Positions 32,541 to 41,711 are shown, numbered from the stretch's first letter. The stretch: DNA of 43,676 nt from an uncultured Crocinitomix sp. (GCA_905478225.1 CAJQHR010000057.1:1-43676); one strand, 5' to 3'. A program made the numbers and translations. Notes: generated by a model not told the origin, from the letters alone.

Positions 32541-33470
32541 ATCAGCACTTCTCCACATAATTTAGTTGTAATACTTGGCCCAACAGCGAGTGGTAAAACA
32601 ACTTTGGCCTGTCAGTTAGCACTAGACCATGATGGCGAGATTATTAGTGCTGATTCACGCCAAGTTTATAAAGAAATGGATATTGGAACGGGGAAAGACT
32701 TGGATGAATATATCCTGAACAATCAAGAAATTCCTTACCATTTAATTGATATTAAGGCACCAGGTTACAAGTACAATATTGCAGAGTTTCAGCAGGATTT
32801 CATTGAAGCTGTTAATCTGATTCAAAGTCGCAATAAGTTGCCTATTCTGTGCGGCGGTAGCGGACTTTATATTGAAACGGCTTTACGCGGAAATTCATTT
32901 CTAGGAATCCCGACGGATGAAGCACTGTGGAGTCGATTAAAAGCTGTGTCAGATGCTAAACTTGAAGCCGAATATCAAATTATAGATGCGGGTATACAAT
33001 CTAAATTAAATGCTTTAACCAAGGCCAGAAGAATTAGAGCGATTGAGATCTCCAATTATTTAAAAGCCAACCCCAATTGGAAACCAACCGTTTTGCCAAA
33101 CCTAAATCCACTTATAATTGGCGTTGAAATTGACCGGGATTTAAGGCGTGAGAAGATTACTCGGCGCTTAAGCGAGCGGCTCAATAATGGTATGGTTGAA
33201 GAAGTAGAGGCACTGCTTAAAAACGGCCTGTCACATTCCGATTTAGCCTATTACGGACTCGAATACAAATGGATTGGTAAATATTTGGAAGGTGAAATAT
33301 CCAAACGGGTTTTATTTGAAGGTTTGAACACAGCTATTCATCAGTTCGCCAAACGGCAAATGACTTGGTTCCGGCGTATGGAAAAAAATGACTATCTCAT
33401 TCATTGGATAGATTCCAAAACCCCGCTGGATGAAAAATTGAGGCAAATTGACGCCTTACTGAACGACTAA
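32541..33470 (+). CDS. miaA: tRNA dimethylallyltransferase MiaA, with non-canonical start
   Basis: MiaA adds the isopentenyl group to A37 of tRNAs that read UNN codons. The protein contains the P-loop VVILGPTASGKTTLACQLAL, then ISADSRQVYKEMDIGTGKDL, ILCGGSGLYIETALRG and the tRNA-binding C-terminal helices (KWIGKYLEGEISKRVLFEGL). The first ATG/GTG/TTG of the frame is the TTG at 32604, which falls after the P-loop Lys and cannot be the true start. Between the upstream in-frame TGA (32487-32489) and the P-loop there is no ATG, GTG or TTG. The ATC at 32541, one base after the TAG of the previous gene, would give 309 residues, a normal MiaA length, and is used here as the tentative start. ATA at 32526 or ATT at 32493 are alternatives. 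The stop overlaps the convergent barrel gene by 4 bases. Confidence 0.85.
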   Translation: MSTSPHNLVVILGPTASGKTTLACQLALDHDGEIISADSRQVYKEMDIGTGKDLDEYILNNQEIPYHLIDIKAPGYKYNIAEFQQDFIEAVNLIQSRNKLPILCGGSGLYIETALRGNSFLGIPTDEALWSRLKAVSDAKLEAEYQIIDAGIQSKLNALTKARRIRAIEISNYLKANPNWKPTVLPNLNPLIIGVEIDRDLRREKITRRLSERLNNGMVEEVEALLKNGLSHSDLAYYGLEYKWIGKYLEGEISKRVLFEGLNTAIHQFAKRQMTWFRRMEKNDYLIHWIDSKTPLDEKLRQIDALLND

Positions 33471-34003
33471 TCTTTTTTTAGCTTTTTCTTATCTCCAAAA
33501 GTGTAGTGCAAGGATAGTCCGATTTGATGTTCGAAATGCATTGTTTTATAAAAAGACGGTGAGTAAACAAAAGATGGACGATAATCTAAGGTTAATACGA
33601 GAGGAATATTTTTATGATTGAAGTCATATTCTAACCCGATAGTTGGTCCTACAGTAAAATTGTGATGATATAATTTTGCATCATTTTCTTTTAGCACCGA
33701 GAAATCATATTTTGCCCCCGCACCTAAATACCAATTTAAACCGCTCTTTATATTCCAAACATGCTGATAATAAATAGAAGTGCTTAATCTTTTATATTCA
33801 AATAAATCGAACCCGTTTTGCCGATAACCAAGCCCAAGTTGTATACGATTATTATCGTTTAAACCGAGTTGATATGAAAAAGAGTTGTTGAATCGCCCTC
33901 CTCTAAAGCTTGATTGCAGTCCGATTCCATTTTTATGTACTTGGGCATTGCCATTATATGAATAGCATAAGAGAGCAGCTGCAATAACCATGATTTTTTT
34001 CAT
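33467..34003 (-). CDS. Small outer-membrane beta-barrel protein
   Basis: The 178-residue product has a signal peptide (residues 1-21, IMVIAAALLCYSYNGNAQ). The mature protein is a run of amphipathic strands (NSFSYQLGLNDNNRIQLGLG, SIYYQHVWNIKSGLNWYLGA, VGPTIGLEYDF, IGLSHYTF-like end HYTFGDKK). It is related to the next gene on the minus strand (34166-34660), sharing the HVWNI..G.NWYLG.GA motif and the order of strands, so the two are tandem paralogues. Function is unknown. Basic residues follow the last Phe, which is unusual for BAM substrates. Confidence 0.7.
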   Translation of the reverse strand: MKKIMVIAAALLCYSYNGNAQVHKNGIGLQSSFRGGRFNNSFSYQLGLNDNNRIQLGLGYRQNGFDLFEYKRLSTSIYYQHVWNIKSGLNWYLGAGAKYDFSVLKENDAKLYHHNFTVGPTIGLEYDFNHKNIPLVLTLDYRPSFVYSPSFYKTMHFEHQIGLSLHYTFGDKKKLKKD

Positions 34004-34103
34004 AATACTTGTTTGAGTTTTAAGTAAGACAGGTTATGTTACAGGTCTACTACAGCCAGACTTGATATAAAGGGTTCAATTATGTTTTTTTAACTTTTAG
34101 GAT

Positions 34104-34140
34104 AAAAAAAGAGGCGCGAACATATTATGTCAACGCCTCT
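34104..34140 (-). terminator. Rho-independent terminator between the two barrel genes
   Basis: On the minus strand AGAGGCG pairs with CGCCTCT around a loop that itself holds ACAT/ATGT, followed by a seven-T tract (plus strand A tract 34104-34110). It lies 26 bases after the stop of the gene at 34166 and ends its transcript. Confidence 0.75.
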
Positions 34141-34165
34141 ATAATGTTAATGTTTCTTTTAGCTA

Positions 34166-34660
34166 TTAGAATGTATATTTCAATGAAATTGCCGCACCGT
34201 ATCCAAATCCCGAAGCATTCCCAAAGCCCCACATAGGTCGTGAATCAAGCCCCAATAAAAGCGGTGCGCCTAATTCTTGGAAATCATATTCAATTCCAAC
34301 TTGACCGCCAATCCCGAGGGTTATTCCACTTGGCTCACTACCACTACTATCGTTCCAGAAACCAATACGGGCGCCAGGTCCTAAATACCAATTAAATCCA
34401 TCTTCTATATTCCAAACCCAATGATAGATGCCTGCTAAAACGAAATGTCTTTTTTTACTTCCAATGGTATTCAATGACCGAAAACCTAAATCTAATTCTA
34501 AACGGTTAACGTCACCAAAGCCATGCTGATACGATATTTCACCTCCAGCTCCATTGTTTCCTAATCCTCCTCTAAACCCAATTGCGTGAGGGTTGACTTG
34601 GGCTTGTCCTGAATACGTAAAGCCTATTATTAGAGTACAAATAAGTGCTACCTTTTTCAT
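34166..34660 (-). CDS. Small outer-membrane beta-barrel protein, paralogue of 33467-34003
   Basis: The 164-residue product starts at ATG 34660 (MKKVALICTLIIGFTYSGQA, a clean signal peptide); a TTG six codons upstream is in frame but unnecessary. Amphipathic strands include GGLGNNGAGGEISYQHGFGD, NRLELDLGFRS, HWVWNIEDGFNWYLGPGARI and the terminal AISLKYTF, which ends in Phe as outer-membrane barrels do. A terminator at 34104-34140 separates it from its paralogue, so the two are independently transcribed or tuned. Function is unknown. Confidence 0.72.
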   Translation of the reverse strand: MKKVALICTLIIGFTYSGQAQVNPHAIGFRGGLGNNGAGGEISYQHGFGDVNRLELDLGFRSLNTIGSKKRHFVLAGIYHWVWNIEDGFNWYLGPGARIGFWNDSSGSEPSGITLGIGGQVGIEYDFQELGAPLLLGLDSRPMWGFGNASGFGYGAAISLKYTF

Positions 34661-34745
34661 CTTTAATTTTTTATTCAAATATAGTTATGCCATTAATAAC
34701 TAGACAAGTTTACAGATGAAAAAATGATTTTTTTCGATTAAAGTA

Positions 34746-36842
34746 TTACTTTATCACAATGCGCTCAATGCTTCTACCTTCCTCTGTAACTAATTCCACA
34801 AAGTAAGTGCCAGCGGCATTTTCAGTCAAATCAAGTTGAATTGTATTCGAATTTGAAACAATTGATGGCATGGCTATTCGACCACTTAAATCATAGATTG
34901 TCACTTCAAATGTATTTGTGTTTTCAACTAAAATCGTGAATTCACCGTTAGAAGGGTTAGGGTAGATCTCAATTCCAAATTCGTATTCTTGAATAGATAA
35001 TTGTGAGTTAACTGCCATATTTTCTTCAACGTGTACACAACCGTTTCCATCTGTAATTGTAACTTCATATGTTCCTGCGTCTAATCCAGTGACGTCTTGA
35101 TCGGCACTTGTAAAACCACCTGGTCCATCCCAATCATACGAAAAACTCGGGGTACCGCCAATTACAGTAATATTAATTGCACCGTCGCTCCCCAAAATTT
35201 CATCAGTTGTTGAGTACAACGCATCCAATTCAGAGGGTTGCCCAATGCTCACATAAATATTGTCTTCGCAACCTGCATCATCAATCACCAATACTGCATA
35301 GTCTCCAGCATCTAGGCCTGTGAAAAGACCAGAAGCTTCAGGACCGTCTCCAATATCATAAGTGAATGGTCCATCTCCACCAGTAACTGATACCTCAACT
35401 TCACCAGATGCTTCACCAAAACAAAGTGCGTCGCTTGGGTCGCTACTAATTGATCCTTCGCAATCTTCACCACCAGCGTCCATTCCGTCATTTGTTGTGG
35501 CATCTCCACAAGCACCTGGTGCTAAAAAAGTACTAGCTCCTAAGCCCCATGACACGCCAAATCTTCCGTAATAATCAAAGGCGTCATTGTCATCTGTTCC
35601 ATCTCCGCCGCCGCAAGCAGCTGCTCCGCCATATAACTGACCAATTATTCTTCCATCTTGATCAAACAAAGGTGATCCTGATGATCCAGGTTCTGTAACA
35701 CCTTGATCCCAATCATCAATCCACCAAACCTGAGCGCCTCCTGTTGCATCATGGTAAGGATCGTTGTCTTCTCTGCATATTTTCTTTAAATCTCCAATTG
35801 GATGATGAATTCCTGTTGCTTCTGTTACCGTTTCATCATCTGAATTGTCCCAGCCTGCATAAAAAACTTCCCATTCTTCAGCTTCATCATCAGTCATGTT
35901 ATCAATTTCTAATAAAGCGAAATCTGATCCACCCGAGTTTGCTAATACCGTTGCTCCATTTGCCGTTTGATCGTAAGGTGATCCGGGGTCAGTGCTGCCT
36001 GCAACTGTGGCACAAGATTCGGTTCCTATTGGGCTGTCCCAATTAAATCTAAAAGACCAGTTGGCGGTTGAACCACCTAGACAGTGATTTGCGGTTAAAA
36101 ATAAAAAGCGACCATTTTCACAGGTATTATTAACTAACGATCCAGTACAGATCCCGTTCCCGCTTACTACAATCATTGCGACAGATCGTATTTGATCGGC
36201 CCAATCATCTCCCAAGGGACAATTCACATCTATATTACAATTACCAGAATCGTTTAATCCTTTTTCAAGTTTTTTTTGAATGCGATCTAAACTTCGGTAA
36301 CCATGAATTACATTTGAAATTGTAAAGCTACCTTCTCCCATAACCGCTGTTGGTTCAAAATATTCTACAATAATAGATTCTCCATGAATTAATTCAGTTC
36401 CTAATTCACGCTCCATGCGATTGTTTTTCGACGTATAAGCTCCTATTTTATTAGAACGCTCAAAATCATAGAAATAAATTGTAGCTCCTTCAGGCAAATA
36501 AAAATCGGATAGTAATAGATTAATGGTTTGTGCATTGGGACATTCAATTAACGTGCGCCAAATACGACCTTCATCAACCGGGGTCCAAGCTCCTGCATTT
36601 TCTAAGGAGATATTGGCGTCATACTTATAGCCAAATCGCCAAGGTTGGTCTTTGCGCACATCATTTAGTGCGTCTTCTGCATCAATTGCATCCTGATCAT
36701 AAGCCTCCATTATTATGGCATCAGGTAAAGGAATATCATTGAGTTCAGCTGACCAACCGTAACATTTTAAATTTTTTTCTGTTTGCGCCATTAATTGTCC
36801 ACAAAAAGGGAGCATTACCAGCAAGAGGTATATTTTTTTCAT
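34746..36842 (-). CDS. Secreted Lys-C-like serine protease with SprB-type repeats and T9SS tail
   Basis: The start is taken at ATG 36842, giving the signal peptide MKKIYLLLVMLPFCGQLMAQ and 698 residues; an in-frame start 18 codons upstream would bury it. An N-terminal propeptide-like domain (to ~190) precedes a trypsin-fold domain with His H253 in LTANHCLGG, Asp in GGSDFALLEI and Ser S388 in TEPGSSGSPLFD. The many Cys residues and this Ser motif resemble lysyl endopeptidases. Two SprB-like repeats follow (SDALCFGEASGEVEVSVTGG...; DGAINITVIGGTPSFSYDWD...). The T9SS tail begins FGIEIYPNPSNGEF and ends SIERIVIK. It is predicted to be exported and processed at the surface, feeding peptides to the DPP-IV and PepD enzymes of this window. 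Confidence 0.88.
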   Translation of the reverse strand: MKKIYLLLVMLPFCGQLMAQTEKNLKCYGWSAELNDIPLPDAIIMEAYDQDAIDAEDALNDVRKDQPWRFGYKYDANISLENAGAWTPVDEGRIWRTLIECPNAQTINLLLSDFYLPEGATIYFYDFERSNKIGAYTSKNNRMERELGTELIHGESIIVEYFEPTAVMGEGSFTISNVIHGYRSLDRIQKKLEKGLNDSGNCNIDVNCPLGDDWADQIRSVAMIVVSGNGICTGSLVNNTCENGRFLFLTANHCLGGSTANWSFRFNWDSPIGTESCATVAGSTDPGSPYDQTANGATVLANSGGSDFALLEIDNMTDDEAEEWEVFYAGWDNSDDETVTEATGIHHPIGDLKKICREDNDPYHDATGGAQVWWIDDWDQGVTEPGSSGSPLFDQDGRIIGQLYGGAAACGGGDGTDDNDAFDYYGRFGVSWGLGASTFLAPGACGDATTNDGMDAGGEDCEGSISSDPSDALCFGEASGEVEVSVTGGDGPFTYDIGDGPEASGLFTGLDAGDYAVLVIDDAGCEDNIYVSIGQPSELDALYSTTDEILGSDGAINITVIGGTPSFSYDWDGPGGFTSADQDVTGLDAGTYEVTITDGNGCVHVEENMAVNSQLSIQEYEFGIEIYPNPSNGEFTILVENTNTFEVTIYDLSGRIAMPSIVSNSNTIQLDLTENAAGTYFVELVTEEGRSIERIVIK

Positions 36843-36977
36843 GTTAACTATTTTAAGGTGTACTAAAATTAACCGTTTTATTCTGAATACAGGCATTTTT
36901 TAACACGTTAAATTCGTCAATTCCATAATTCCTAAATCCATTTTATTGGTTAAATTATATGCACAGAAGCGATAGAA

Positions 36978-37009
36978 TTGAAGGAGTGGCAGAATTTTTG
37001 ATATCTTCG
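36978..37009 (+). promoter_or_regulatory. Promoter of the DPP-IV gene
   Basis: TTGAAG (36978-36983) and TATCTTCG (37002-37009) are 18 bases apart and the latter ends 24 bases before the ATG at 37034. The -7 box is identical to that before ilvE (30039-30046), at almost the same distance from the start codon. Confidence 0.65.
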
Positions 37010-37033
37010 TATCGAAAACGTTAAACTCTTGAA

Positions 37034-39211
37034 ATGACAAAATTTTTTGCCCTTCTATTAATAGCATTTATTGCTGTCCCTACTTTAACTTTTGCGCAAA
37101 AGCCAAATAAGCGAGTAAGGGATCGTCCATTAACCAATCAAGAAATTTGGAGCGGTCGGTTCACTCCTGAATATGTCTATGCTGTGCGCTCAATGAATGA
37201 CGGTGAACATTTCTCTGCCCAAGAAGATGAAAAAATCATTAAATATAGCTATGCTGACTTCGATAATGCGATCGGAACTATTTATGATGGAGCAAGCCAT
37301 AGTTTAGAGTTTAGCAACTATTTTTTCAATGCTGATGAAACTAAAATATTGGTCACAACTGAAAGCACTAAAATTTATAGAAGAAGCTTTACCGCTAACT
37401 ATTATGTGGTGGATTTAACGACGAACAAAGCCACTCCATTATTTGAAGATGGACCGCAAATGTTGGCTGATTTCTCGCCTGATGGATCAAAAGTAGCGTT
37501 TGTATTTGAAAACAATATATACATTAAGAATTTGGCAGATAATAGCATTACTCAAGTAACGGATGATGGCAAACAAAATGCGATTATTAATGGATCCTCA
37601 GATTGGGTATATGAAGAAGAATTTTCAGAAACTAAAGCTTTTTATTGGTCACCTCTTGGAACCAAAATAGCATATTTAAAGTTTGATGAGCGTGAGGTTA
37701 CAGACTTCACCATGGATTACTACAGAGGAGGAACTTATCCAACACCATACACCTTTAAATACCCCAAGGCTGGTGAAGACAACTCAAAATTAAGCCTCTT
37801 TGTTTATACATTAGAAGGTGAAAAATCATCAGAAGTAAATATTGGTGACTATGAATATGTTCCAAGAATGACTTGGACAAATGATGACAATAAGTTGATA
37901 TTTTTAGTCATGAATAGACATCAAAATGAATTAAGTTATGTGATGTCTAATATTGATGGAAGTGGCGAAGCCGAAGGTAAAGTGTTTTATACTGATAAAA
38001 GCGATACTTATGTTGAAGTAGATGACAATTTGATTTTTCTTGAAGATGGAGAATCTTTTTTAAGAACAAGCGAAAAAAGTGGTTATAGACATATCTATCA
38101 AGTTGGATTTGACGGAACTGAAAAGGCGGTAACATCTGGTGAGTGGGATGTGATCGACTTGAAAGGTGTGAACAATAAAAAAGGAATTGTCTATTACACA
38201 TCTGCCGAAGAAGGTGCTATGTATAAAGCACTTTACTCTATTAAATTAGATGGTAAAAAGAAAACGAAACTGTCATTGCTAAAAGGATATAACGACGCCG
38301 AGTTCAGTAATGGCATGAAGTATTACATGAATTATTATTCCAACGCCAATACCCTTTATTTAATTACGTTACATAACGCGAAAGGAAAAGAATTAACAGT
38401 TTTGAAAAATAACGAGCATTTAATGCAGCGTTTGGGTAAAATCGGGGTCACCAAAAAAGAATTTATTACGATTAAAGGGGCCACTGAAGATCTAAATGCT
38501 TGGATTATCAAACCGAAGGATTTTGATTCAACAAAGCAGTATCCTGTTTATTTTACAATTTACAACGGACCTGGACATAATACGGTAACAGATTCTTGGG
38601 GTGGAAGTAATTATATGTATTACCAATTATTGGCACAAAAGGGCTATATCGTGATTTCTGTTGACACGAGGGGAACAATGTATCGCGGTGCTGCTTTCAA
38701 AAAATCGACTTATTTGCAATTGGGAAAATTGGAAACGGAAGATATGATTGCCGTTGCAAAAAATGTGGGCGCTTGGGATTTTGTAGATAAAAAACGAATT
38801 GGTGTTATGGGTTGGAGTTATGGTGGTTATATGGCATCTTTATGTATGACCAAAGGTGCAGATGTGTTTAAAATGGGAATTGCAGTGGCGCCTGTTACAA
38901 ATTGGAGATGGTATGATAATATTTATACGGAACGTTTCATGAGAACACCTCAAGAGAATCCTGATGGGTATGATGATAATTCTCCGGTAAACCATGTGGA
39001 TAAAATGAGAGGAAAGTTCCTTTTAATTCACGGTTCAGGTGATGACAATGTGCATTTACAAAATACTATGGAGCTTGCTGACGCGTTAGTAGAAAAGAAC
39101 AAAGACTTTGAAATGTTCATTTACACGAATAAGAACCACAGCATTTATGGTGGAAAAACACGTGAACATTTGTTCAATAAATTATTGCGCTTTACGGAGG
39201 AAAACTTATAA
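37034..39211 (+). CDS. Dipeptidyl-peptidase IV (S9B family)
   Basis: The 725-residue product has a signal peptide (residues 1-21, FALLLIAFIAVPTLTFAQ). An eight-bladed propeller (~40-470) carries the DPP-IV glutamate motif at 190-197 (DWVYEEEF), which binds the substrate amino terminus. The alpha/beta hydrolase domain has the triad S595 (GWSYGGYMAS), D670 (HGSGDDNVHLQ) and H702 (NKNHSIYGG). It removes Xaa-Pro or Xaa-Ala dipeptides in the periplasm. Length and motifs are intact. A thioredoxin-like lipoprotein follows after 12 bases and a glycosyltransferase 6 bases later, forming a likely operon. Confidence 0.95.
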   Translation: MTKFFALLLIAFIAVPTLTFAQKPNKRVRDRPLTNQEIWSGRFTPEYVYAVRSMNDGEHFSAQEDEKIIKYSYADFDNAIGTIYDGASHSLEFSNYFFNADETKILVTTESTKIYRRSFTANYYVVDLTTNKATPLFEDGPQMLADFSPDGSKVAFVFENNIYIKNLADNSITQVTDDGKQNAIINGSSDWVYEEEFSETKAFYWSPLGTKIAYLKFDEREVTDFTMDYYRGGTYPTPYTFKYPKAGEDNSKLSLFVYTLEGEKSSEVNIGDYEYVPRMTWTNDDNKLIFLVMNRHQNELSYVMSNIDGSGEAEGKVFYTDKSDTYVEVDDNLIFLEDGESFLRTSEKSGYRHIYQVGFDGTEKAVTSGEWDVIDLKGVNNKKGIVYYTSAEEGAMYKALYSIKLDGKKKTKLSLLKGYNDAEFSNGMKYYMNYYSNANTLYLITLHNAKGKELTVLKNNEHLMQRLGKIGVTKKEFITIKGATEDLNAWIIKPKDFDSTKQYPVYFTIYNGPGHNTVTDSWGGSNYMYYQLLAQKGYIVISVDTRGTMYRGAAFKKSTYLQLGKLETEDMIAVAKNVGAWDFVDKKRIGVMGWSYGGYMASLCMTKGADVFKMGIAVAPVTNWRWYDNIYTERFMRTPQENPDGYDDNSPVNHVDKMRGKFLLIHGSGDDNVHLQNTMELADALVEKNKDFEMFIYTNKNHSIYGGKTREHLFNKLLRFTEENL

Positions 39212-39223
39212 TAAGATTGGAAG

Positions 39224-39856
39224 ATGAAGAAGGGGGCATTTAAGTATATAATAATTTTAGGGGTATTTGCATTTGTTACAACAAGTTGCGGCAATGCTGG
39301 TGAGATGGCAGAAGTACCAAGTCCAGTTAAAGAAGAACATGAAGGTAAAGGAAGTGGTTCTGCAACCTTTGAAACGTTTGGCACTGCAGAAGCTCCTGGA
39401 GCGGATAAGCAGACAGAAGAACCAGCTGAGAAAATTACTGTGGAGGGTGACGCCGAGGCCATTGAATGGTTGGATTTTGAAACCGCAATTGACAGAAATA
39501 AAGAAGAGAAAAAGTTCATTTTTATCGATATGTATACCGATTGGTGTTCATGGTGTAAAAAGATGGATGGCAGTACCTTTAAAGACCCGTCCGTGATCAA
39601 CTATATCGATCAAAATTTCTACGCCGTTAAATTAAATCCTGAAACGGAAATTGCCATTGCTTATAAAGAGGTATTGTATGAACAAAAAGTGTTCAACGGA
39701 AAAAAAATGAATGAATTAGCAGTGAATTTGATGGATAGTAAAATTAGCTTTCCGTCATTTGTTATTTTAAATAAACGTGAGGTGAAGCGAGGAGTAATTA
39801 AAGGATATCAAAATAGTAATCAATTGCTTTTAGCATTAAAGCGATATGTTGAATAA
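39224..39856 (+). CDS. Thioredoxin-fold lipoprotein
   Basis: The 210-residue product has a lipoprotein signal (YIIILGVFAFVTTSC, lipid Cys at residue 22). An acidic linker (~25-80) precedes a thioredoxin-like domain of the DUF255/thioredoxin_7 type, with KKFIFIDMYTDWCSWCKKMD containing the redox pair C108-C111, then STFKDPSVINYIDQNFYAVK and the cis-Pro segment SFPSFVILNKR. It is a periplasmic disulfide reductase or isomerase, or a sensor of thiol state. It is in the DPP-IV operon, with gaps of 12 and 6 bases on each side. Confidence 0.85.
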   Translation: MKKGAFKYIIILGVFAFVTTSCGNAGEMAEVPSPVKEEHEGKGSGSATFETFGTAEAPGADKQTEEPAEKITVEGDAEAIEWLDFETAIDRNKEEKKFIFIDMYTDWCSWCKKMDGSTFKDPSVINYIDQNFYAVKLNPETEIAIAYKEVLYEQKVFNGKKMNELAVNLMDSKISFPSFVILNKREVKRGVIKGYQNSNQLLLALKRYVE

Positions 39857-39862
39857 TAATCT

Positions 39863-40579
39863 ATGATCCAAAAGCTTTCAATCCTTATCCCGGTCTATAA
39901 CGAGAAGTCTACCATACACCTGATTTTAGAAAAAGTAAAAGCCGTGCAACTTGAAAACGATATTTCAAAAGAAATTATTATCGTTAACGATTGTTCAACG
40001 GATAATACCGTTGCTGCCGTTGAGAAATTTATTCAAGCCAATCCAGAATTAGATATGAAAATTTTTTCCCAAGAAAAGAATATGGGGAAAGGTGCAGCCA
40101 TTAATCGAGCAATTCAAGAATGTACTGGAGATTATTTAATTGTCCAAGATGCAGATCTTGAGTATGACCCTGAAGAATATAACCTTCTTCTAAGGCCTGT
40201 CTTTATGGATAATGCAGATGTTGTGTATGGTTCTAGGTTTGTTGGACAAAATCCGCACAGGATACTATTTTACTGGCATTCTAAAGGAAATAGATTCTTA
40301 ACTAATTTTTCCAATATGATGACGAATTTAAACCTAACAGATATGGAAACCTGTTATAAGTTAATTCGCACGAGTATTGCTAAAGACATCAAAATTAGAG
40401 AAAATCGTTTTGGAATTGAGCCAGAAATAACCGCGAAACTAGCCAAACGTAAACCAATTAAAATTTACGAAGTTGGAATTTCATATTACGGAAGAACGTA
40501 TGAAGAAGGTAAAAAAATAGGTTGGAAAGATGGCTTTAGAGCCCTTTACTGTATTATTAAATACCGCTTTGTTAATTAG
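39863..40579 (+). CDS. Glycosyltransferase family 2, dolichol-phosphate-mannose-synthase-like
   Basis: The 238-residue cytoplasmic GT-A enzyme begins [20 protein letters not shown]. The nucleotide-binding [12 protein letters not shown] and [13 protein letters not shown] are followed by the metal-binding DxD region [12 protein letters not shown], and [17 protein letters not shown] with [15 protein letters not shown]. This order is typical of dolichyl/polyprenyl-phosphate mannose (or glucose) synthases without membrane helices. It probably makes a polyprenyl-phosphate sugar used by a membrane GT-C transferase. The next downstream sequence is exactly the start of such a gene, now broken (40745-40921). 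Confidence 0.9.
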   Translation: MIQKLSILIPVYNEKSTIHLILEKVKAVQLENDISKEIIIVNDCSTDNTVAAVEKFIQANPELDMKIFSQEKNMGKGAAINRAIQECTGDYLIVQDADLEYDPEEYNLLLRPVFMDNADVVYGSRFVGQNPHRILFYWHSKGNRFLTNFSNMMTNLNLTDMETCYKLIRTSIAKDIKIRENRFGIEPEITAKLAKRKPIKIYEVGISYYGRTYEEGKKIGWKDGFRALYCIIKYRFVN

Positions 40580-40583
40580 TCTT

Positions 40584-40619
40584 TGGCCAAAAGGGTAGAC
40601 ATAAAAGGTCCAATTTTTT
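40584..40619 (+). terminator. Weak candidate terminator after the GT2 gene
   Basis: TTGGCC and GGTCCAA can pair with one bulged T around an 18-base loop and are followed by TTTTTT. The stem is short and imperfect. Confidence 0.35.
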
Positions 40620-40744
40620 GCGATTATTCTTTAATTTGAAGATTGGTCTCTCTCGATTATCCAAAATGACTTATAAGCGCATTTTTTTATATATTTCAGC
40701 AACCATTTATTTTGCCAAGTGTAATTAGGTTGTAACTCAAAACA

Positions 40745-40921
40745 ATGAAACTATTTTCTCAACGGCATCAATTCGCAATTTTCTTCGTTCTAGCTTACCT
40801 GGCGGTAAATCTGTATTACGGATTGTCGACCCATGTGACATGGGATGACGATTACCCAGTTCGCTACTATAACGCCATCAATGCACATAACAACCGCATT
40901 AACACAATCAAAATCAATTGA
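40745..40921 (+). pseudogene. 5' fragment of a polytopic (GT-C-like) membrane glycosyltransferase gene
   Basis: An ATG at 40745 opens a 58-codon frame: MKLFSQRHQFAIFFVLAYLA, continuing VNLYYGLSTHVTWDDDYPVR and YYNAINAHN before a TGA at 40919-40921. The single N-terminal membrane helix followed by a TWDDD motif in the first periplasmic loop is what I expect for GT-C/GT39-like glycosyltransferases. It follows a GT2 gene that could supply its polyprenyl-phosphate sugar. A full-length member would be 450-600 residues. The remainder is absent, and the sequence passes directly, in another frame, into a channel-domain gene. It is therefore a truncated remnant. Confidence 0.6.
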
Positions 40922-41711
40922 ATTATCAACCTTAAAATTAGAGCAAAAGCAGAAAAAGGTTTTGATTTTAGGCTGGCACAGTGTCGCAGAAATCTTTATT
41001 CGTGAATCAGCTGATTATTTATCGGAAGGAACACAATTTGATATTTTGTTTAATGAACCTAACCAATACTTAAAAGATAAGGTGGCAGAATTAACCGACC
41101 GATATGAAGATTTTACGATCAATTTACAAAACGCAGATCCTCTTAAATTTGAGGCCTTGAAAGAGATTGATCCTTTTAGTTATGACAATGTCATCATCCT
41201 TTCGCAAGAACTGGATGAACAAAGACCTGATAAAATTGATTCAGATACCTTAATTATCCTTTTATGGTTGCGTAAAGGCAAGGAATCAGTAGAAGATGTG
41301 CAGACCAAAATTATCACACAAGTACTCAATTCTGAAAATCAAGAAATTATTACCCAAACAGATGTGGATGATTTTATCATCAGTAACAAATTAATTACAA
41401 TGATTTTGGCACAGTTAAGCGAAGAACCATTGATTAAGTTATTATATGATGATCTTTTCTCTGAAGACGGAAGTGAGATATATGTAAAACCAGCCAATCT
41501 TTATTTCACATCCTTCCCTCAAAAAGTTAGGTTTGCTGATCTAATTGGTATTGCTGGTAAGAGAGAAGAGGTATGTTTAGGAATCAGAAAGGGTGATTTA
41601 AGTAAGGATCCTGATTCAAATTTTGGAGTGAAATTGAACCTTCCAAAAACAGCCGAAGTTGATATAAATGAAGACGATTATTTGGTTGTACTTTCTGAGG
41701 ACGAATTATAG
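40845..41711 (+). CDS. Truncated CASTOR/POLLUX-type ion channel, C-terminal RCK-like region only
   Basis: The open frame encodes 288 residues. From ~residue 35 it reads as the cytoplasmic C-terminal domain of the CASTOR/POLLUX/SYM8 family: KKVLILGWHSVAEIFIRESA, then PFSYDNVIILSQE, KIITQVLNSENQEI, DVDDFIISNKLITMILAQLS, LYDDLFSEDGSEIYVKPA. The membrane helices, selectivity filter and first Rossmann domain that precede this in family members (usually ~600+ residues) are missing. The ATG at 40845 lies inside the out-of-frame glycosyltransferase fragment, so residues 1-~25 (MTITQFATITPSMHITTALT) are probably read-through of alien sequence. Probably a pseudogene; a soluble RCK protein is possible but unlikely. 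Confidence 0.7.
   Translation: MTITQFATITPSMHITTALTQSKSIELSTLKLEQKQKKVLILGWHSVAEIFIRESADYLSEGTQFDILFNEPNQYLKDKVAELTDRYEDFTINLQNADPLKFEALKEIDPFSYDNVIILSQELDEQRPDKIDSDTLIILLWLRKGKESVEDVQTKIITQVLNSENQEIITQTDVDDFIISNKLITMILAQLSEEPLIKLLYDDLFSEDGSEIYVKPANLYFTSFPQKVRFADLIGIAGKREEVCLGIRKGDLSKDPDSNFGVKLNLPKTAEVDINEDDYLVVLSEDEL

Noticed and set aside
34661-34678. TTG start of the barrel gene, six codons upstream
   Set aside because: ATG 34660 begins the signal peptide; the extension is only lysine-rich leader.
36843-36896. 18-codon N-terminal extension of the secreted protease
   Set aside because: It would place basic sequence before a textbook signal peptide that starts at ATG 36842.
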